Source: Petrosia ficiformis | Lineage: Eukaryota > Porifera > Demospongiae > Haplosclerida > Petrosiidae | Assembly (NCBI GenBank): GCA_947044365.1 | Contig: OX345636.1 | Location: forward strand, 59,213,537-59,277,536 | Direction of reading: 5' to 3' | Length of the DNA: 64,000 nucleotides | The notes under the pieces: model-generated | Seen by the model: the letters and a program-made list of their open reading frames with translations, nothing else | Databases searched by the model: none | Told to the model about the DNA's origin: nothing | Position numbers and translations under genes: made by a program | Shown: positions 32,945 to 45,891 of the stretch, piece by piece | Layout: the number at the start of each line of letters is the position of its first letter | How positions within the stretch are numbered: position 1 is the first letter of the stretch

Positions 32945-33235
32945 TTTAATCACATGCATGAAATGAAAAGGTGGAGCTAGAAATGGATAGTCATGGCAGA
33001 AAGCTTGGAGCCAGCTCAATAATGAAGCAGCCACTAGTTCAACTGTACTTGATTTCAAGCTGTGAATTGACGGGGATAGCCTTCAAACAAGATGAGTTAT
33101 GATTTCATGTACTTGTATGCTACCTGGAAAGGTGGTGGAACGGCAATCGTGAGTTATAAAAATTGTCATAACTTTATAACCGAAAGATTTTAGAAAAAGC
33201 CGTCTTATTTTATCCTATATTTACACATATCACGT
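32945..33235. mobile_element. Diverged relative of the 4430-5226 element
   Basis: Shares, in order, GGTGGAGCTA, a region like ACTTGATTT..AGC, and the well-kept stretch GTGAGTTATAAAAATTGTCATAACTTTA..A..GATTTTAGAA (about 33150-33195). Ends are not preserved. Confidence 0.55.
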
Positions 33236-33244
33236 GACACATGT

Positions 33245-33365
33245 ATGTCCAAAATTGCCATCAAAATCTCATGAATATCATTATGTGGTTCATTTAGGGT
33301 AGGGTTAGGGTTCCCTTATGGTTAGGGTTCAATCAGTCTTAGTCTTTGATGGCAATCTTGGACAT
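33245..33365. repeat. Foldback element with telomere-like core
   Basis: The 21-bp arms (ATGTCCAAAATTGCCATCAA and one more base at the left, its complement with one mismatch at the right) enclose GGGTAGGGTTAGGG and GGTTAGGGTT. The TTAGGG-like motifs are few and imperfect. Confidence 0.7.
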
Positions 33366-34942
33366 CACTCTTATCCTAGCTCGTTAACTCTCGCCTGCAT
33401 AGATGGAGCAGAGGGTTACTGTAATCTAGTGTTCTGTCTGTCTGTCTGTCTGTCTGTCTAGTCCATGTATGAACAAAATTTCTGGAGAATTAACAACATT
33501 CGGACATCGATCAAGCTACCAAAAAACATGAAATTGTACAAGAGTGTGCATTTGTCTTTTACTATTTGTTGACAACTACAACTAAACAGGATATTTATTT
33601 ACATTTTAAAAGTATTTAAATAATATCATGATACTGTATCATATTATTGCAACAGTATCAATTATTGTATTCCACATCCTTAGTTCAAAACTGGTGAGAA
33701 CACTTTTTATATTTTCTAATTAAGTCATTTAAAAATGAATATACTCACACAGACAGACAGAACACCAGATTACAGTAGCCCTCTGTTCCATCTACATGTA
33801 CGTGGGCAAAGGTTAACAAGCTATATAATTTTTATAAACAGGAAAGATTATCACTATGATTACTTTGTTGTGTCGTTAATAAGTCCAGCATTTCTGAAGC
33901 AAAGTTTCTCATGTTATAAACTCATTATAAACTGTACCAACAATAGTTAATAGTTATCTGTCTCCCATTCTTTATAGATAATGTATGTCAGCTATTAGTT
34001 TCTATAAGCTATTGTTTATTGTACTAGCTCAAATTTGTGTTGGCTTGTTAAATGCCCTACCCATAAATTTAATAATAATTAATGATTTCAACCATTGTTT
34101 GGCCTAGCTTTGTGCCATACTTACTCCATATTGCCACTTTATAAGTATATAACATTTATACAAAATGATAACACTCACTGATAATCTTCTTTCTGGTACA
34201 TATACATCATCTTCTGTGAGAGGAAGAAATTATAATAGATGTTCATAATGTAACATGATGTATATACCTTCTTGAGTCTTCATAGTTTTCAACACACTAA
34301 CAAAATCCAATACACTATAATATAAAAGACATTCTTTAAAGAAGTACACACATTGCAGACACAACATGTGTGCATGAGGAGGTATGTTATAACTGTTTCG
34401 TACCATGGAAATTGGGCAATATGAAATTAATTTTTGTGATTATTGCCTAAAGGTGACTTGCAATTATTGTAATATTGTAACTACTCATTGATACTGTCTA
34501 TGATAACAAAAATAAGTTCATTTTTTAAAAGATGGCAATTCCAATCCATGTTTAGAGAGCATACAGCTGAAGATTAAGTGTTATACATGTAGTATTTTTC
34601 AACTCCATAATTATTATAATAATTATAATATCTATTATTTAATACAATATATGTGATATGATTATTACAATGTGTGTGAAAACTATTACCCAACCCTACA
34701 TGTAGCTGACAATTGTAGAATGCTATCTTGATGCAGTCAGTGTCAACATTTCTCATAATGGCACTGCAGTCATGCAGTGGCAACATGTGAGATGAGGCAC
34801 TGTGGTTATACCACATGCTATATGTTAGCATTGCTGGCCTTTTGATATTAAGCACTACATGCTACATATCAAGTATTTGTAATGAATGAATAGTCATTAA
34901 GTTCCTTAAATAAATTATTTATGCAATTAAATTCATACTTGA

Positions 34943-35093
34943 AGGTATCTGGTAATAGTTCCCAAATTTGATGTAAATGAGTTTGAAGAACATCTCCTTT
35001 TGAAAAATGAATCAGAGCTCGATGGAATAAAGCACATTGAAGAGGAGGAGATATCTGATAAAGATAAGAATCTTAATCAAACATGTACATGTA
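34943..35093 (+). pseudogene. Coding-like fragment, family unknown
   Basis: One frame is open for about 50 codons: LVIVPKFDVNEFEEHLLLKN, then ESELDGIKHIEEEEISDKDK, ending in Thr-Cys codons of an ACATGT tract and a stop. Composition is unlike the surrounding AT-rich DNA, but there is no good splice acceptor or start. I do not recognise the domain. It borders a dispersed repeat (35095-35255), so it may be transposon debris. Confidence 0.3.
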
Positions 35094-35094
35094 C

Positions 35095-35260
35095 ATGAGA
35101 GCTTGTGGATTACTTTTTAGATGTTCTTGTAGAACTTTAAGAATATATTGCATCTAGAACAACTATTAGTTCCAGTTTATACGTAAATCTACAAGCAGCT
35201 TCCTTTCTGGAGGCCTGTAGAGCTTGAGTGCGCATTCCTTATTATGCGCCTCGCCATTAT
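35095..35260 (-). repeat. Dispersed repeat, reverse copy of 26380-26545
   Basis: On the minus strand it reads AGCTCTACAGGCCTCCAGAA, AGGAAGCTGCTTGTAG and ..GGAACTAATAG, parallel to the copy in the gene 1 intron. The piggyBac transposon is inserted beside it. Class unknown. Confidence 0.6.
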
Positions 35261-35264
35261 TTAA

Positions 35265-36313
35265 CCCTTTCGTGCCGAGACGCCGTGTATATACGTCACC
35301 TTGTAATTACATCAGCGTTCGAATGACGTATATATACGGCGGGAATACCGAGCGCGCTATATTGCTGTATCGCAGGTTAGTGAGCAACTCTTCTTCAGCT
35401 GAATCGTTCTAAAAGTAAAGCTAATATACCACTTTACTATTGAAGACTGTTACTAAACTGCAATCAGCCTTAACCGTTTCACTAGTGAACCCATATTCCT
35501 CTCTCTTCTCAGGTCAGCAAGATTTCAAACGGTTATTTTTTTTTACTAACATGTATAATAATTTTGCTCACGTAGTATGTATATATATATATATTACTTG
35601 TTTTGAAGTTTAGATTTATGATGATAATTATTACTTATTATATACATAATAACAATAAAACATATTTGCATACATGAATATATGCATATATGTAGGCATA
35701 GTATAACATATATACGACAAAGGAAATTATATTAAATTTTAACAGACAAATATAATGGCGAGAACACCACATCTTTCCACGCAAGACGTGTTAAACATGT
35801 TGGAGATTGATGGCGAAGATGACTGTGGCAACGAGATTTTCTTTGAAGGTAGTGATGATGAGTTCTCAGTATTTGATGATGATGAAACACATGATCCTGT
35901 AGAGAGGTTAGATAATCTAACACATCATGAAATTGATGCTAATTTTTTTTAACATTAGTGAGACTCTACAAACCAATGCATCCTCAAGTACAACAGATCT
36001 TAAGGAGCTCAGGTAAAATTCATATAAAATTATCTTAAAAAAAAGGTTCAATTATGGGTGAAATAGAAAAAATACTTACCTAAACATGGGCTCTGGTTAT
36101 GAATATTTATCCAGTTCTAATTTGTACTAAAGAAGGATTTGGTTAAAGTATGGTGGAAGAGTAAACATACTTACTAAATTTAACATGGGGTTTGGTTATG
36201 AATATTTATAAATTATACTAAAGAGGGGTTGGTTATATATATGGTACTTTAAAAATAGTTTGGCTATATATTTTCAAAAAAAAGAAAGAGAAAGAGAGAG
36301 AGAGAGAGAGAGA

Positions 36314-36354
<41 letters not shown>

Positions 36355-38414
36355 CAACAAATTTGGTTTACATACATACACAGAGATAAAAATAATGGAG
36401 GACAAGGTGCCTCTTTGGAAATGAAGTCACATATTGTAAACAGTAGTTTGGGTTATGGGTAGAGCATTACTGTAATTATTATTCAAAAGGGATGTGTATG
36501 GATGGAACAGTAAGTATGTGTTTGTTTTTACTAAAGTATGTGGTTATGGGTGGAGTTTTTTATATTGTAATTTAGCACATTGCATAATTATGCTCTAACT
36601 ATTTCATAGAAGTAACCCTGGATATAAAACTTTTTTAGAAAATGGGTTTGGTTATGAGAGGAGCAGATACAAATTTAGTTATTTACCTATAATTATAGTA
36701 CTATTATTTTTGTCACAGTGCTAAAGACATGATCTGGACAACTGACCTAAAACCTCTTGTAATAAAGCCTTTCACTGAGCCTTCTGGTCCTTCTAACACT
36801 CTTCCTTCTTCAATTCTGGATATCTTCTTTCTTTTCTTCAACCTGGACCTTCTAACTCTGATCGTTGATCAAACAAACCTATACGCTAGCACTTGCCTAG
36901 GTGAGACATACGAGATGTGGAATAAGGTAACATTAGATGAATTAAAAGCATATATGGGATTCATGATTTTGATGGGATTAGTGAAGTTACCAACAATTAA
37001 CGACTACTGGAGAAAGGATGGGATTTTCCATTATCAAGCAATCGCCAATAGAATTACACGAGATCGCTTTTATGAAATACATAGGTATTTACATTTTGTT
37101 GATAACTCAACTCTGGCAGGTTATGGTGAGCCTGATTACGATAAATTAGGAAAGGTACGACCAATATTAACTGTTCTCAATGAACGTTTCCTGGAAGTAT
37201 ACCAACCTGGATGTCATCAATCTATAGACGAGGCAATGGTGCCATTCAAAGGCCGCTCCTCCTTAAAACAATACATGCCTAAAAAGCCCGTAAAACGAGG
37301 TTTCAAGATATGGATGAGGGCTGACGGAGAAAACGGATATGTATCTGAGTTTGAGGTATATACTGGGAAGAAGGGTGATCAAGTAGAGAAGGGTTTGGGG
37401 GAAGGGGTTGTTAGACGACTCACACATAACATACTAAACAGAAACCATCAAGTATATTTTGACAATTTCTTTACTAGCATCAATCTGTTAGTTTATCTTC
37501 TCAAAAATGGCACTTATGCTAGTGGAACACTGAGAACAAACAGAGTCGGTTTTCCCTGTCAATTAAAACAATTTATTAAAAAAGGATTACCAAAAAGGGG
37601 TGACAACATAATCGTACAAAGTGGCCCTGTTGCTGTTAGTATATGGCAAGACACAAAACATGTTTTTAGTGCATTTACTAACACACAACCTAATTCCATT
37701 GTTACTGTAACACGTAAACAGAAAAATGGCTCACAATCACATTTCACATGTCCAGAAGGTGTTCAGTTATACAATAAGTATATGGGAGGAGTCGACAGGA
37801 ACGATCAAATGAGAAGCTACAGTAGTATAAGATTAAGAAGTAACAAATATTATAAATATTTATTTTGGGCATTGTTTGATGTGAGTATAACAAATTCCAT
37901 AATACTGTGTAGGAACTATACGGACATAAAACCAAACACTACAAAAGATCTGCGAGTCAGCCTGGCTAAAGGTTTAATAGCCACCTATAACAGTAGGAAA
38001 AGAAAAGGAAGACCTACCCTAACACCCACTAAAAAGTTTTGCTCGGACCACTTTCCGATTCATGGTGACTCGAAAGTTCACCGTTGCTACTACTGCTCCC
38101 ATTTTAAACTAAAACGCCGAGAAACAAAATGGTATTGCAAGACCTGTGACTTATATCTTTGTCACAATGGGACAGAGGATGATTGCTTCTTTTTGTATCA
38201 CACCCAACATTGCTAACTTACTTATTTAAGTCATATTATATGTTACACATCACTTAATTAATTACAATAATTTAATAATACATTATTATACATTCTATAT
38301 TACAACTTATTTGCACAGCACAAACACTCCAGTATTTCAGCCTATAATTTTCTTGTACAAACAACAGCTATTTTAAAATAATATCTATCATACACAAATT
38401 TTATTATCACAAAC

Positions 38415-38451
<37 letters not shown>

Positions 38452-38725
38452 TTGTATATATATATATATATATGTAATACTATTTGAACTAAGTATATAA
38501 AAACTTACTATTCACATGATATGTTGGCGCTTTCACCGATGTAGTCCTAAAATACATCCACAGATCACTAGAAATGGTAGCAAATATCTTGGAAATGTAG
38601 TAATTGAAGCGATAATCCACAAAACAGAGACAGCAGCAACAAAGTAAACGTGCTTATCTCCTCAAGGCAAAGTAATTTCGAACTCTACCGTATTACGCCC
38701 ACGCATACCCTTCGTCACGAAAGGG
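35265..38725 (+). mobile_element. Complete piggyBac transposon, 3461 bp, TTAA duplication
   Basis: Flanked by TTAA on both sides (35261-35264 and 38726-38729). The ends are CCCTTTCGTGCCGA and, read backwards, CCCTTTCGTGACGA: 13 of 14 identical. An 18-bp subterminal inverted repeat (CGCCGTGTATATACGTCA at 35281, complement at 35324-35341, one mismatch) lies just inside the left end. The interior encodes a DDE_Tnp_1_7 transposase in two exons. A (GA)n(CA)n tract lies at 36285-36352 and a (TA)n tract at 38418-38472. Confidence 0.93.
35755..38216 (+). CDS. piggyBac transposase, two exons, one apparent frameshift
   Basis: Exon 1 is 35755-36012: MARTPHLSTQDVLNMLEIDG, then an acidic Asp/Glu stretch usual for piggyBac N termini. 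Intron 36013-36718 (GTAAAA..TTGTCACAG), phase 2. Exon 2 is 36719-38216. Catalytic aspartates fall in SIDEAMVPFKGR (codon 37227), YFDNFFTS (37461) and GGVDRNDQM (37794), the DDD of the family. The C terminus has a cysteine-rich finger, CYYCSHF..WYCKTCDLYLC. Length is normal. A run of eight T at 35943-35950 puts exon 1 out of frame by one base: the text after it (NISETLQTN..) continues correctly only with seven T. This could be a real mutation or a sequence error. Cut-and-paste transposition at TTAA is the family's known role. Confidence 0.88.
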
Positions 38726-38729
38726 TTAA

Positions 38730-39953
38730 CAGAGTCCTAAGGAATGACACCACTTCCCTACATATACAATGCATAGTCACCTATGTGACAGAAACATAAA
38801 TATTCATTAAACCCCATGGAAAGCAGTTATAGGGATGGCCCTGTAGCCCATAAAAACAAATTATGAATACCTGAGAGAAGACTTGTTTCATCATAATTAT
38901 GAATAGCGTCATCACACAACTCATTATCCAATAGGATAGTCAATGCTTGTAGTTCAACATTAGGATAATCACTATGTGTATGGGAATATAATTATAAATG
39001 TATAATATACATGAATGTACATGTGCATTCAACATTAGGACAATCACTATGTGTATGGTAATAACAATACTTATACACGAATGTACATGTACATGTACGT
39101 GTTTTAGTATGCACATACATGTACATGTGCAATAGCTTCTGATGCCAACTAATGATAATTATTATTTCAAATGAAAAGAGGCTATACTTCAGTCCAATTC
39201 AACATTTTTATAGTGGTGGTGGTAGTTACATTTTTGAGAGTTAAAACACAATATGGCAACAGTTACTACTGTAAAGTACTGTTACTGATGTACTACTAAT
39301 ACAGTGAATTCATATAGTAATAAAATGTACAGTATATTACATGTATAGTACATGTATAGTACATGTACATATACACTGTACATGTAGTGTAATACCATAT
39401 ACATGTACGTGGAAATATTAACAGTTTGCTGTTCCCAGAGTATTGATGAATTAAAGTTTGACGATTAACTAACCCTGTTGATACCTATAAACGTCAAGAT
39501 CAATTAATGGGTAACTCCTACAGAAGACGTCATGTATATCAACAGTTAAAATTTTTGAAGTCCTTTGATATTTTTCAATTATACAGGAGAGTACATGTAT
39601 TTAAATTTACTTTAAGCTATTTCAAAAATGGAAGCTATACGAGTAACCAATCCAAATTGTAAGAGATCGAGTTGACAAAGATGCTACATGTAAGTGTGGG
39701 TGCTGGCACTGACCACTGCACTTTCAAACACTTGGCTTGCTGCTTTTTTCTGATTAACAAAGCATGATTTTTGTACCTACATGTATGACTTTCTTACAAG
39801 GTTGAGATGTGGGCGTTGCCTTCGAGAGCAAAACACTTGTGCTATAGATCACTTTGCTATCTTTTGCAGCTAAAGAAGAGTACCACATGGCTTTCTTGTT
39901 ACAACATGTATGTCTTCTATCCAACAAAATAATAACTATAATCTAAATTGCAT
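38730..39953. other. Non-coding between piggyBac and the next element
   Basis: 38805-38865 repeats text of 30155-30220. Several ACATGTAC runs occur at 39080-39410. AACATTAGGA.AATCACTATGTGTATGG occurs twice (about 38960 and 39030). No exon recognised. Confidence 0.5.
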
Positions 39954-40078
39954 AGATACTGTATTCTTGGTTTCCACACGCAATAGAACTACCTTGGAAG
40001 CATTAATTACTTCGGGCTCCGCCCTCAGTTATTAAAACTGTAGTTCTATTGCACGTAGAAACCTCGAATACAGTATCT
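39954..40078. mobile_element. 125-bp foldback MITE
   Basis: Arms of about 40 bases: left AGATACTGTATTCTTGGTTT.., right read backwards AGATACTGTATTCGAGGTTT.., both continuing to GCAATAGAACTAC. The centre has GGGCTCCGCCC. No target duplication was resolved. Confidence 0.75.
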
Positions 40079-40937
40079 AACCCATACAGAACTACATGTA
40101 TTATTTTAATAGTTTACAGGAAACAAATTTTCTATCAAATTTGTATAAATACTCATTATCTGTGGGGCCATGGTCATTTTGTATTCAAGGAAGATCACAT
40201 ATATTAGGTTTCTTGGTAGTCTTGTCTCCTGACTCCCAATTTCAGTGGCTTGTTGTATACAACAGTCAAATAGTGAGTGTATTAACACACTTACATGTAT
40301 TGTGTTTGATAGAAAATTGGATCCTCCAAACAGTCGATTTCTATAAATACTGTCACAAATAATTACATGCATATGTACGTACATACCTTTCTGAGTCTCC
40401 TTGTGAAGGTGATATCTACTCCATGTTGTAAATCTCTTACTAGATGTGCATAAGCCACAAAATGCAGTAATTCATTTGGTTCAGAATCATACAATAGATT
40501 ACATGTTAACTCAAATACTGGAACTCGAGCTGTCTGAATACTTGGCTATAATTCATGAAGCGATAACTGAAATTTATTATTATTTATATAGATACTTTTT
40601 CCATTACATATACATGCAGTACACATGTACAAACATTATAATGTGTACTGTACATGTGATAGTCATGTGCATTATACATTATATTAACATGTACTGTACA
40701 TGTCATAGTTACTAGGGCTCAGGATAACACCAGATCAATCATTATCTCTCATCAGTTATCATGAGCACTGCATTACAATATATGAATATATGTATGTATT
40801 GTAATTGGTATACATGTACAGTATATGTCAATAAAATGTCACCATACAGTAACAGTAATTACCTTAGTTCTACTGTCAGTATAGTACAGTAATTACTGTC
40901 TCACTACTGTGGTGTTGAATACCAATTACTGTCAAAA
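40079..40937. other. Non-coding, no gene seen
   Basis: AT-rich, with an inverted pair TTTTCTATCAAA / TTTGATAGAAAA at about 40129 and 40307. The 80-90-codon frames here show no domain. Repeated ACTGT.AATTACTGT text at 40840-40935 precedes the transposon insertion. Confidence 0.45.
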
Positions 40938-41576
40938 CGAGCGCCGTCGGGACGGGACCCTCGCCTATGTGGCAAAGTAATACAAAGCACTACAATTGTT
41001 TTCTAAATATAATAAAGTTTGTGTATAAAACAAACAATACTTTTATTGAAAAATGTATAATTTATATATATATCTTACATCTTATTCTCTGAAGTCTCCA
41101 ACGTGTCTCAACGTGTGAAAACGAATCACTCTATTACGTGTTTAGCATTAACGTGCACAAGACCATGCCTGTAGGTGGAGCTAAGTAGCTTGCATCAATG
41201 GTGGTGTAGCATAGTAGTAGCAACCATTACCTCGATTGTTTTTGGTTTGAAGTGTTTCTTGGCTAGCGACAGGCCATGAAGCAGGATAACTTGTGTTTGT
41301 GTGTCCGTATATACTCTCATTATTGCCCTCGTTTCATCTTAAAGTCGTGAAACGGTAACTGTGAGTTATAAAAATTGTCATAACTTTAGAACCAAAAGGT
41401 TTTAGAAGATTTCCTACGTTATTTTTTTTCCTTGTATAATTTGAAGTCTACCAGTACCCCGTTTGAAATGTCAATGTTTTTATTTTTCCAGAAAAACTGC
41501 TAACACACAGACAGACAGACAGACACACAGACAAAACAATTACCGTACCCTTCCGCCTACGCTACGCGGCGAGGGT
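40938..41576. mobile_element. Second copy of the 4430-5226 transposon (copy B, 639 bp)
   Basis: Same first and last bases as copy A (CGAGCGCCGTCGG.. and ..GGCGAGGGT), again between AA and AA. It is very similar to copy A except for internal deletions of about 160 bases and a longer ACAG microsatellite near the right end. Near-identity suggests recent mobility. Confidence 0.88.
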
Positions 41577-41904
41577 AACTACTGTTGAACTACATGTATG
41601 TAGTGTGGAAATGAAACAACTGAGTAATTACTGTACTGTATGGTGACTTGTTATTGATATACATGTATACCAGTCTGACTGTTCTCCATAGTAGAAAAGG
41701 CAAAGGTACATGTAACAATTATTATTGGACCTATTTTATACTGATCAGAGGCATTTTCTCACACAAACTGTTAGATGTAACACAAATTATAATCAATTAG
41801 ATTGGTGATTTGCCAGCCCTAAGGAGATCACTGAGTATAGATATACATGTACATGTAGGGTTTGTACTGTAAGTGAAAATTAATTTTAAAGACTGAGACT
41901 GAAT

Positions 41905-43350
41905 GTGTGTGTGTACATGAATACACATCACACTGTGCACTACCATACATTGTAGATGTACACATACCTTCAGTATATATGTGTGTACAGGTGTACATAT
42001 ATACACATCACACTGTGCACTACCATACATTGTAGATGTACACGTACCTTCAGTATATGCGTGTACAGGACTGGTGTACATGTATATACATCACACTGTG
42101 CACTACCATACATTGTAGATGTACACGTATCTTCAGTATATACATGTATGTGTACAGGTGTACATATGTACACATCACACTGTGCAATACCATACATGTA
42201 CATTGCAGATGTACACATATCTTTAGTATATATGTGTACAGGTGTACATGTATATACATCACACTGTGCACTACCATACATTGTAGATGTACACATACCT
42301 TCAGTACATATGTGTGTACAGGTGTACATATATACACATCACACTGTGCAATACCATACATGTACATTGCAGATGTACACGTATCTTCAGTATATACATG
42401 TATGTGTACAGGTGTACATGTATATACAGTGTACATCACACTGTGCAATACCATACATTGTAGATGTACACGTACCTTCAGTATATGTGTGTACAGGACT
42501 GGTGTACATGTAAATACATCACACTGTGCACTACCATACATTGTAGATGTACACGTATCTTCAGTATATATATGTATGTGTACAGGTGTACATATATACA
42601 CATCACACTGTGCAATACCATACATGTACATTGCAGATGTACACGTATCTTCAGTATATATGTGTACAGGTGTACATGTATATACATCACACTGTGCAAT
42701 ACCATACATTGTAGATGTACACGTACCTTCAGTATATGTGTATACAGGTGTACATATATACATCACACTGTGCAATACCATACATTGCAGATGTACTCGT
42801 ATCTTCAGTATATACGTGTACAGGTGTACATATATACACATCAGACTGTGCACTACCATACACTGTAGATGTACACGTACCTTCAGTATATGTGTGTACA
42901 GGTGTACATATATATACATCACACTGTGCAATACCATACATTGCAGATGTACACGTATCTTCAGTATATACATTGTATGTGTACAGGTGTTTGTGCATGC
43001 ATAAATGTGCAAATACATGTACCTTCAGGACATGTATGTATTTGTATAGTGTATACACATCACACTGTGCACTACCATACATTGTTGATGTACATGTACA
43101 CACTGTACCGTATTTCAGTACATGTATGTATTTGTATAGTGTATACACATCACACTGTGCACTACCATACATTGTACATGTTTACACATCACACTGTGCA
43201 CTACCATACATCGTTGATGTACACGTACACACTGTACCTTTAGTACATGTATACATGCATCTGTATATGCATCACAATGTACACTACCATACATTGCAGA
43301 TATGTATACACGTACCTTTAGTACATGTATATACATGTACATGTACATGT
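41905..43350. repeat. 80-85-bp tandem array, about 17 units
   Basis: Units carry CATCACACTGTGCACTACCA, TACATTGTAGATGTACACGT, CTTCAGTATAT and a GTGTACAGGTGTACAT stretch. Measured spacings of CACACTGTGCA are 80-97 bases in the left part. Units after about 42990 are more diverged and partly truncated. Long frames on both strands are artefacts. Confidence 0.93.
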
Positions 43351-45300
43351 ATCAGTGTTTTTCGCAGGATATGAATCAAGCGAGTCACAACCACACCCAT
43401 TTATCAACCATACCTACTAAACACACCTATTTTGTACACGTCTATACAAGCAGATTATCTGATACAAACATCTCTCTTTAAGATCCTAGCATACATACAT
43501 TGTAGTTCAACATTATACATGTAGATCTAGTATTAACAAATTGCAAAAACAGTTTGTGATGCTTGAGCCAGTGCTTTAGTTGTAGCAACTACTACCTCAA
43601 TTGTACTTGGTTTGAAATAATGCCTCAATATGATGTGTCCATTTGTCAAACAGAACACCCATTTATCAACCATACCTATACTAAACACACCTATAGCTTA
43701 GCTATTATTTATCTTCCTTGCACATACATGTATATAAATTTTAAGTTGCCAAATTGTTAGTTTTTCAGAAAATTGCTAATACATAGACACATGAATGAAC
43801 AAAGAAAACTAATTACAATGCCCTCATGCATTAAGAAGGTGTGACAACAATTATTCCAATATCAGCATCCCAAATCAAAATACATGTGCTTACCTTTATG
43901 AAAAGTATGATTGCATTCTCCATTACCCCTGTATCAGGCATGATCTGATAAGGCATGCTTGAAATCCTAACCAAGATGTTGAACACTGCATGGTAGAAAT
44001 GAAGCATCACAAGAAATGTTTTTACGTATCAACTCTCTGAGGAGGGGAGAAAACAACATGTAATAACAAATATATACCAGACAGAGCACATGAGGAAAAG
44101 TATTTGAGAACTGTTATTAACTACCCAAGAGTTCTTATGAGGTTTTCCCCATTGCAGATGTTTATACAGTACTTCCTTCACATGTACTTATAACACTAAT
44201 ATTTATCTGATGTACATGTATATACATGTAATTATAGTTTTCTAGTTTGTTCAATTCGTTACTTTTCTACATTTATCCTTAATCTATAATCTTCTTATCT
44301 TATTTAAGTGACTTGTTATTTTGTAGAGTGTTATTTCAGTTGCTTTGCTATTCTAATAAAAGTACTCTAAAATCAACTATCAACTATATCACTACTGTAC
44401 ATCACGTTTAGTGTAGTATACATAATTTTAACATCTCAGTACAACATACAGGGTACATGTTTAACACAGTAAATGTAGTTGATATGGTAAATGTGTTAAT
44501 TAAAATATGATTTTGTGTCATACAGACTGTCTTGATTGTGACTGAGGTATAGGAGTATTGTAAAGACATTTCACTCATGAGGAATATAATAAGTGTGTGT
44601 ATAATTTCAATTATTTCTTCAAAATTAGTATGTGTTAGGATGTAATAGTTAATTTAATGTCTTTAGTAACTCAATAATGGAGTAATGGATTGAAAATGAA
44701 AATGACAAATATTGTTGGTCATTCCAAATTAAAGTGACAAACATTTTTCTGAGGTCATCGTGATTGTGAATGACCTTTGGTATCTACAGTAACATTCCAA
44801 CAGAAACTGCTAACCAGGAGGCCAGGATAATTTTAAGACTGCTATTAACTAATCTCAAATATTTGGTTCAAAGCTGAGCTTGTCTTTGGGATTACTAGTT
44901 CACAAAACTGTTTACAAATGAAAGTGATCAAACTGTTCATCAGTCCTGACCATAACTGGTCTAAAGAGTCATAGAAAAGTAAATCTACTATACATGTATG
45001 TACATGTATAACGCTGTTACACACAAACACTTGCTTGGATACTGTATCTTGCATGTAGATGCCAGTTATATAACTTGGTACGATTTCTACTGATTCATCA
45101 AATCTTGTGCTTTCAGCTCTTGGTTTGATAGCTTGATGTATAACCTATACTTAAAACAACAAGTACATACCTTTTGTATTAACATATTGAGTTACTGATA
45201 ATGAACAGCAAGAAAATAAGTAAAAATATCTCCAAATTCAATTCAACAATGTTGCAGCATGAATATGATCCCATCAAAAACATCTCACCAAATAACAACA
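43351..45300. other. Non-coding; diverged transposon relative at 43545-43835
   Basis: About 43545-43835 aligns loosely with the 4430-5226 element: TTGTAGCAACTACTACCTCA, TTGTACTTGGTTTGAAATAA and TTTTTCAGAAAATTGCTAAT, then ACACATGAATGAACAAAGAAAACTAATTAC. The rest has no recognised exon. Confidence 0.45.
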
Positions 45301-45309
45301 AATACTTTA

Positions 45310-45377
45310 TTTAGACATTTCCTTTTCTCATTTCATCATTAGATGTAATGATGAAATGAGAAAAGGAAATGTCTAAA
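45310..45377. repeat. Perfect 68-bp palindrome (32-bp arms, 4-base loop)
   Basis: TTTAGACATTTCCTTTTCTC and twelve further bases, loop GATG, then the exact reverse complement. All 32 pairs match. Confidence 0.95.
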
Positions 45378-45410
45378 CAATAAAACATTTAGCAGGTGAT
45401 GAACTTATAG

Positions 45411-45590
45411 AGTGGTGAGTGAAGGGGGTAATGAAATTATCCCTTTCCAGAGTTTTAATAATAATTATAGAGGGGTGAGTGAAGGGGGTAATGAAATTAT
45501 CCCTTTCCAGAGTTTTAATAATAATTATAGAGGGGTGAGTGAAGGGGGTAATGAAATTATCCCTCTCCAGTGTTTTAATAATTACAAGAA
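45411..45590. repeat. 60-bp tandem repeat, three units
   Basis: Three units at exact 60-base spacing, each with GGTGAGTGAAGGGGGTAATG, AAATTATCCCT and CCAG.GTTTTAATAAT. The same unit appears four more times at 46764-46985. Confidence 0.93.
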
Positions 45591-45891
45591 TAATAAAAAA
45601 CATTTTCAATAAAAATGAAAGAAGATGTAGGGATGTCAAAACCCAAAAAGCAAGCAAACAAGGTTGGGAAGCTAACTTAGGACCCAAAATTAAACAAACC
45701 ACTTCCATATAACCCTACATAATTACAGCTCTTTGTACAGAGGTGTAAGCACTTATGTAGGGTTATATGGAAGTGGTTTGTTTAATTTAGGGTCCTAAGT
45801 TAGCTTCCCAACCTTGTTTGCTTGCTTTTTGGGTTTTGACATCCCTACATCTTCTTTCATTTTTATTGAAAATGTTTTTTATTATTCTTGT
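45584..45891. repeat. Inverted repeat, 139-bp arms, 138 matches, 30-base loop
   Basis: 45584-45722 is the reverse complement of 45753-45891 with one mismatch (CCCAAAATT against AATTTAGGG). The left arm starts inside the last 60-bp unit. Such identity implies very recent formation or an assembly artefact. Confidence 0.95.

Larger units (their letters stand above)
30898..34940. other. Intergenic repeats and hairpins
   Basis: No gene recognised over about 4 kb. It holds the piggyBac-like relic (31233-31644), two strong hairpins (31843-31880, 32606-32653), a diverged copy of the 4430-5226 element (32945-33235), a foldback with telomere-like core (33245-33365), a GTCT microsatellite at 33436-33460, and a dispersed repeat at 34710-34830 shared with 1170-1275. 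Confidence 0.55.

Noticed and set aside
41797..43374. Frames of 200-320 codons on both strands over the 80-85-bp array
   Set aside because: Open only because units lack stops; the peptides change when unit length shifts frame, and both strands are equally open.
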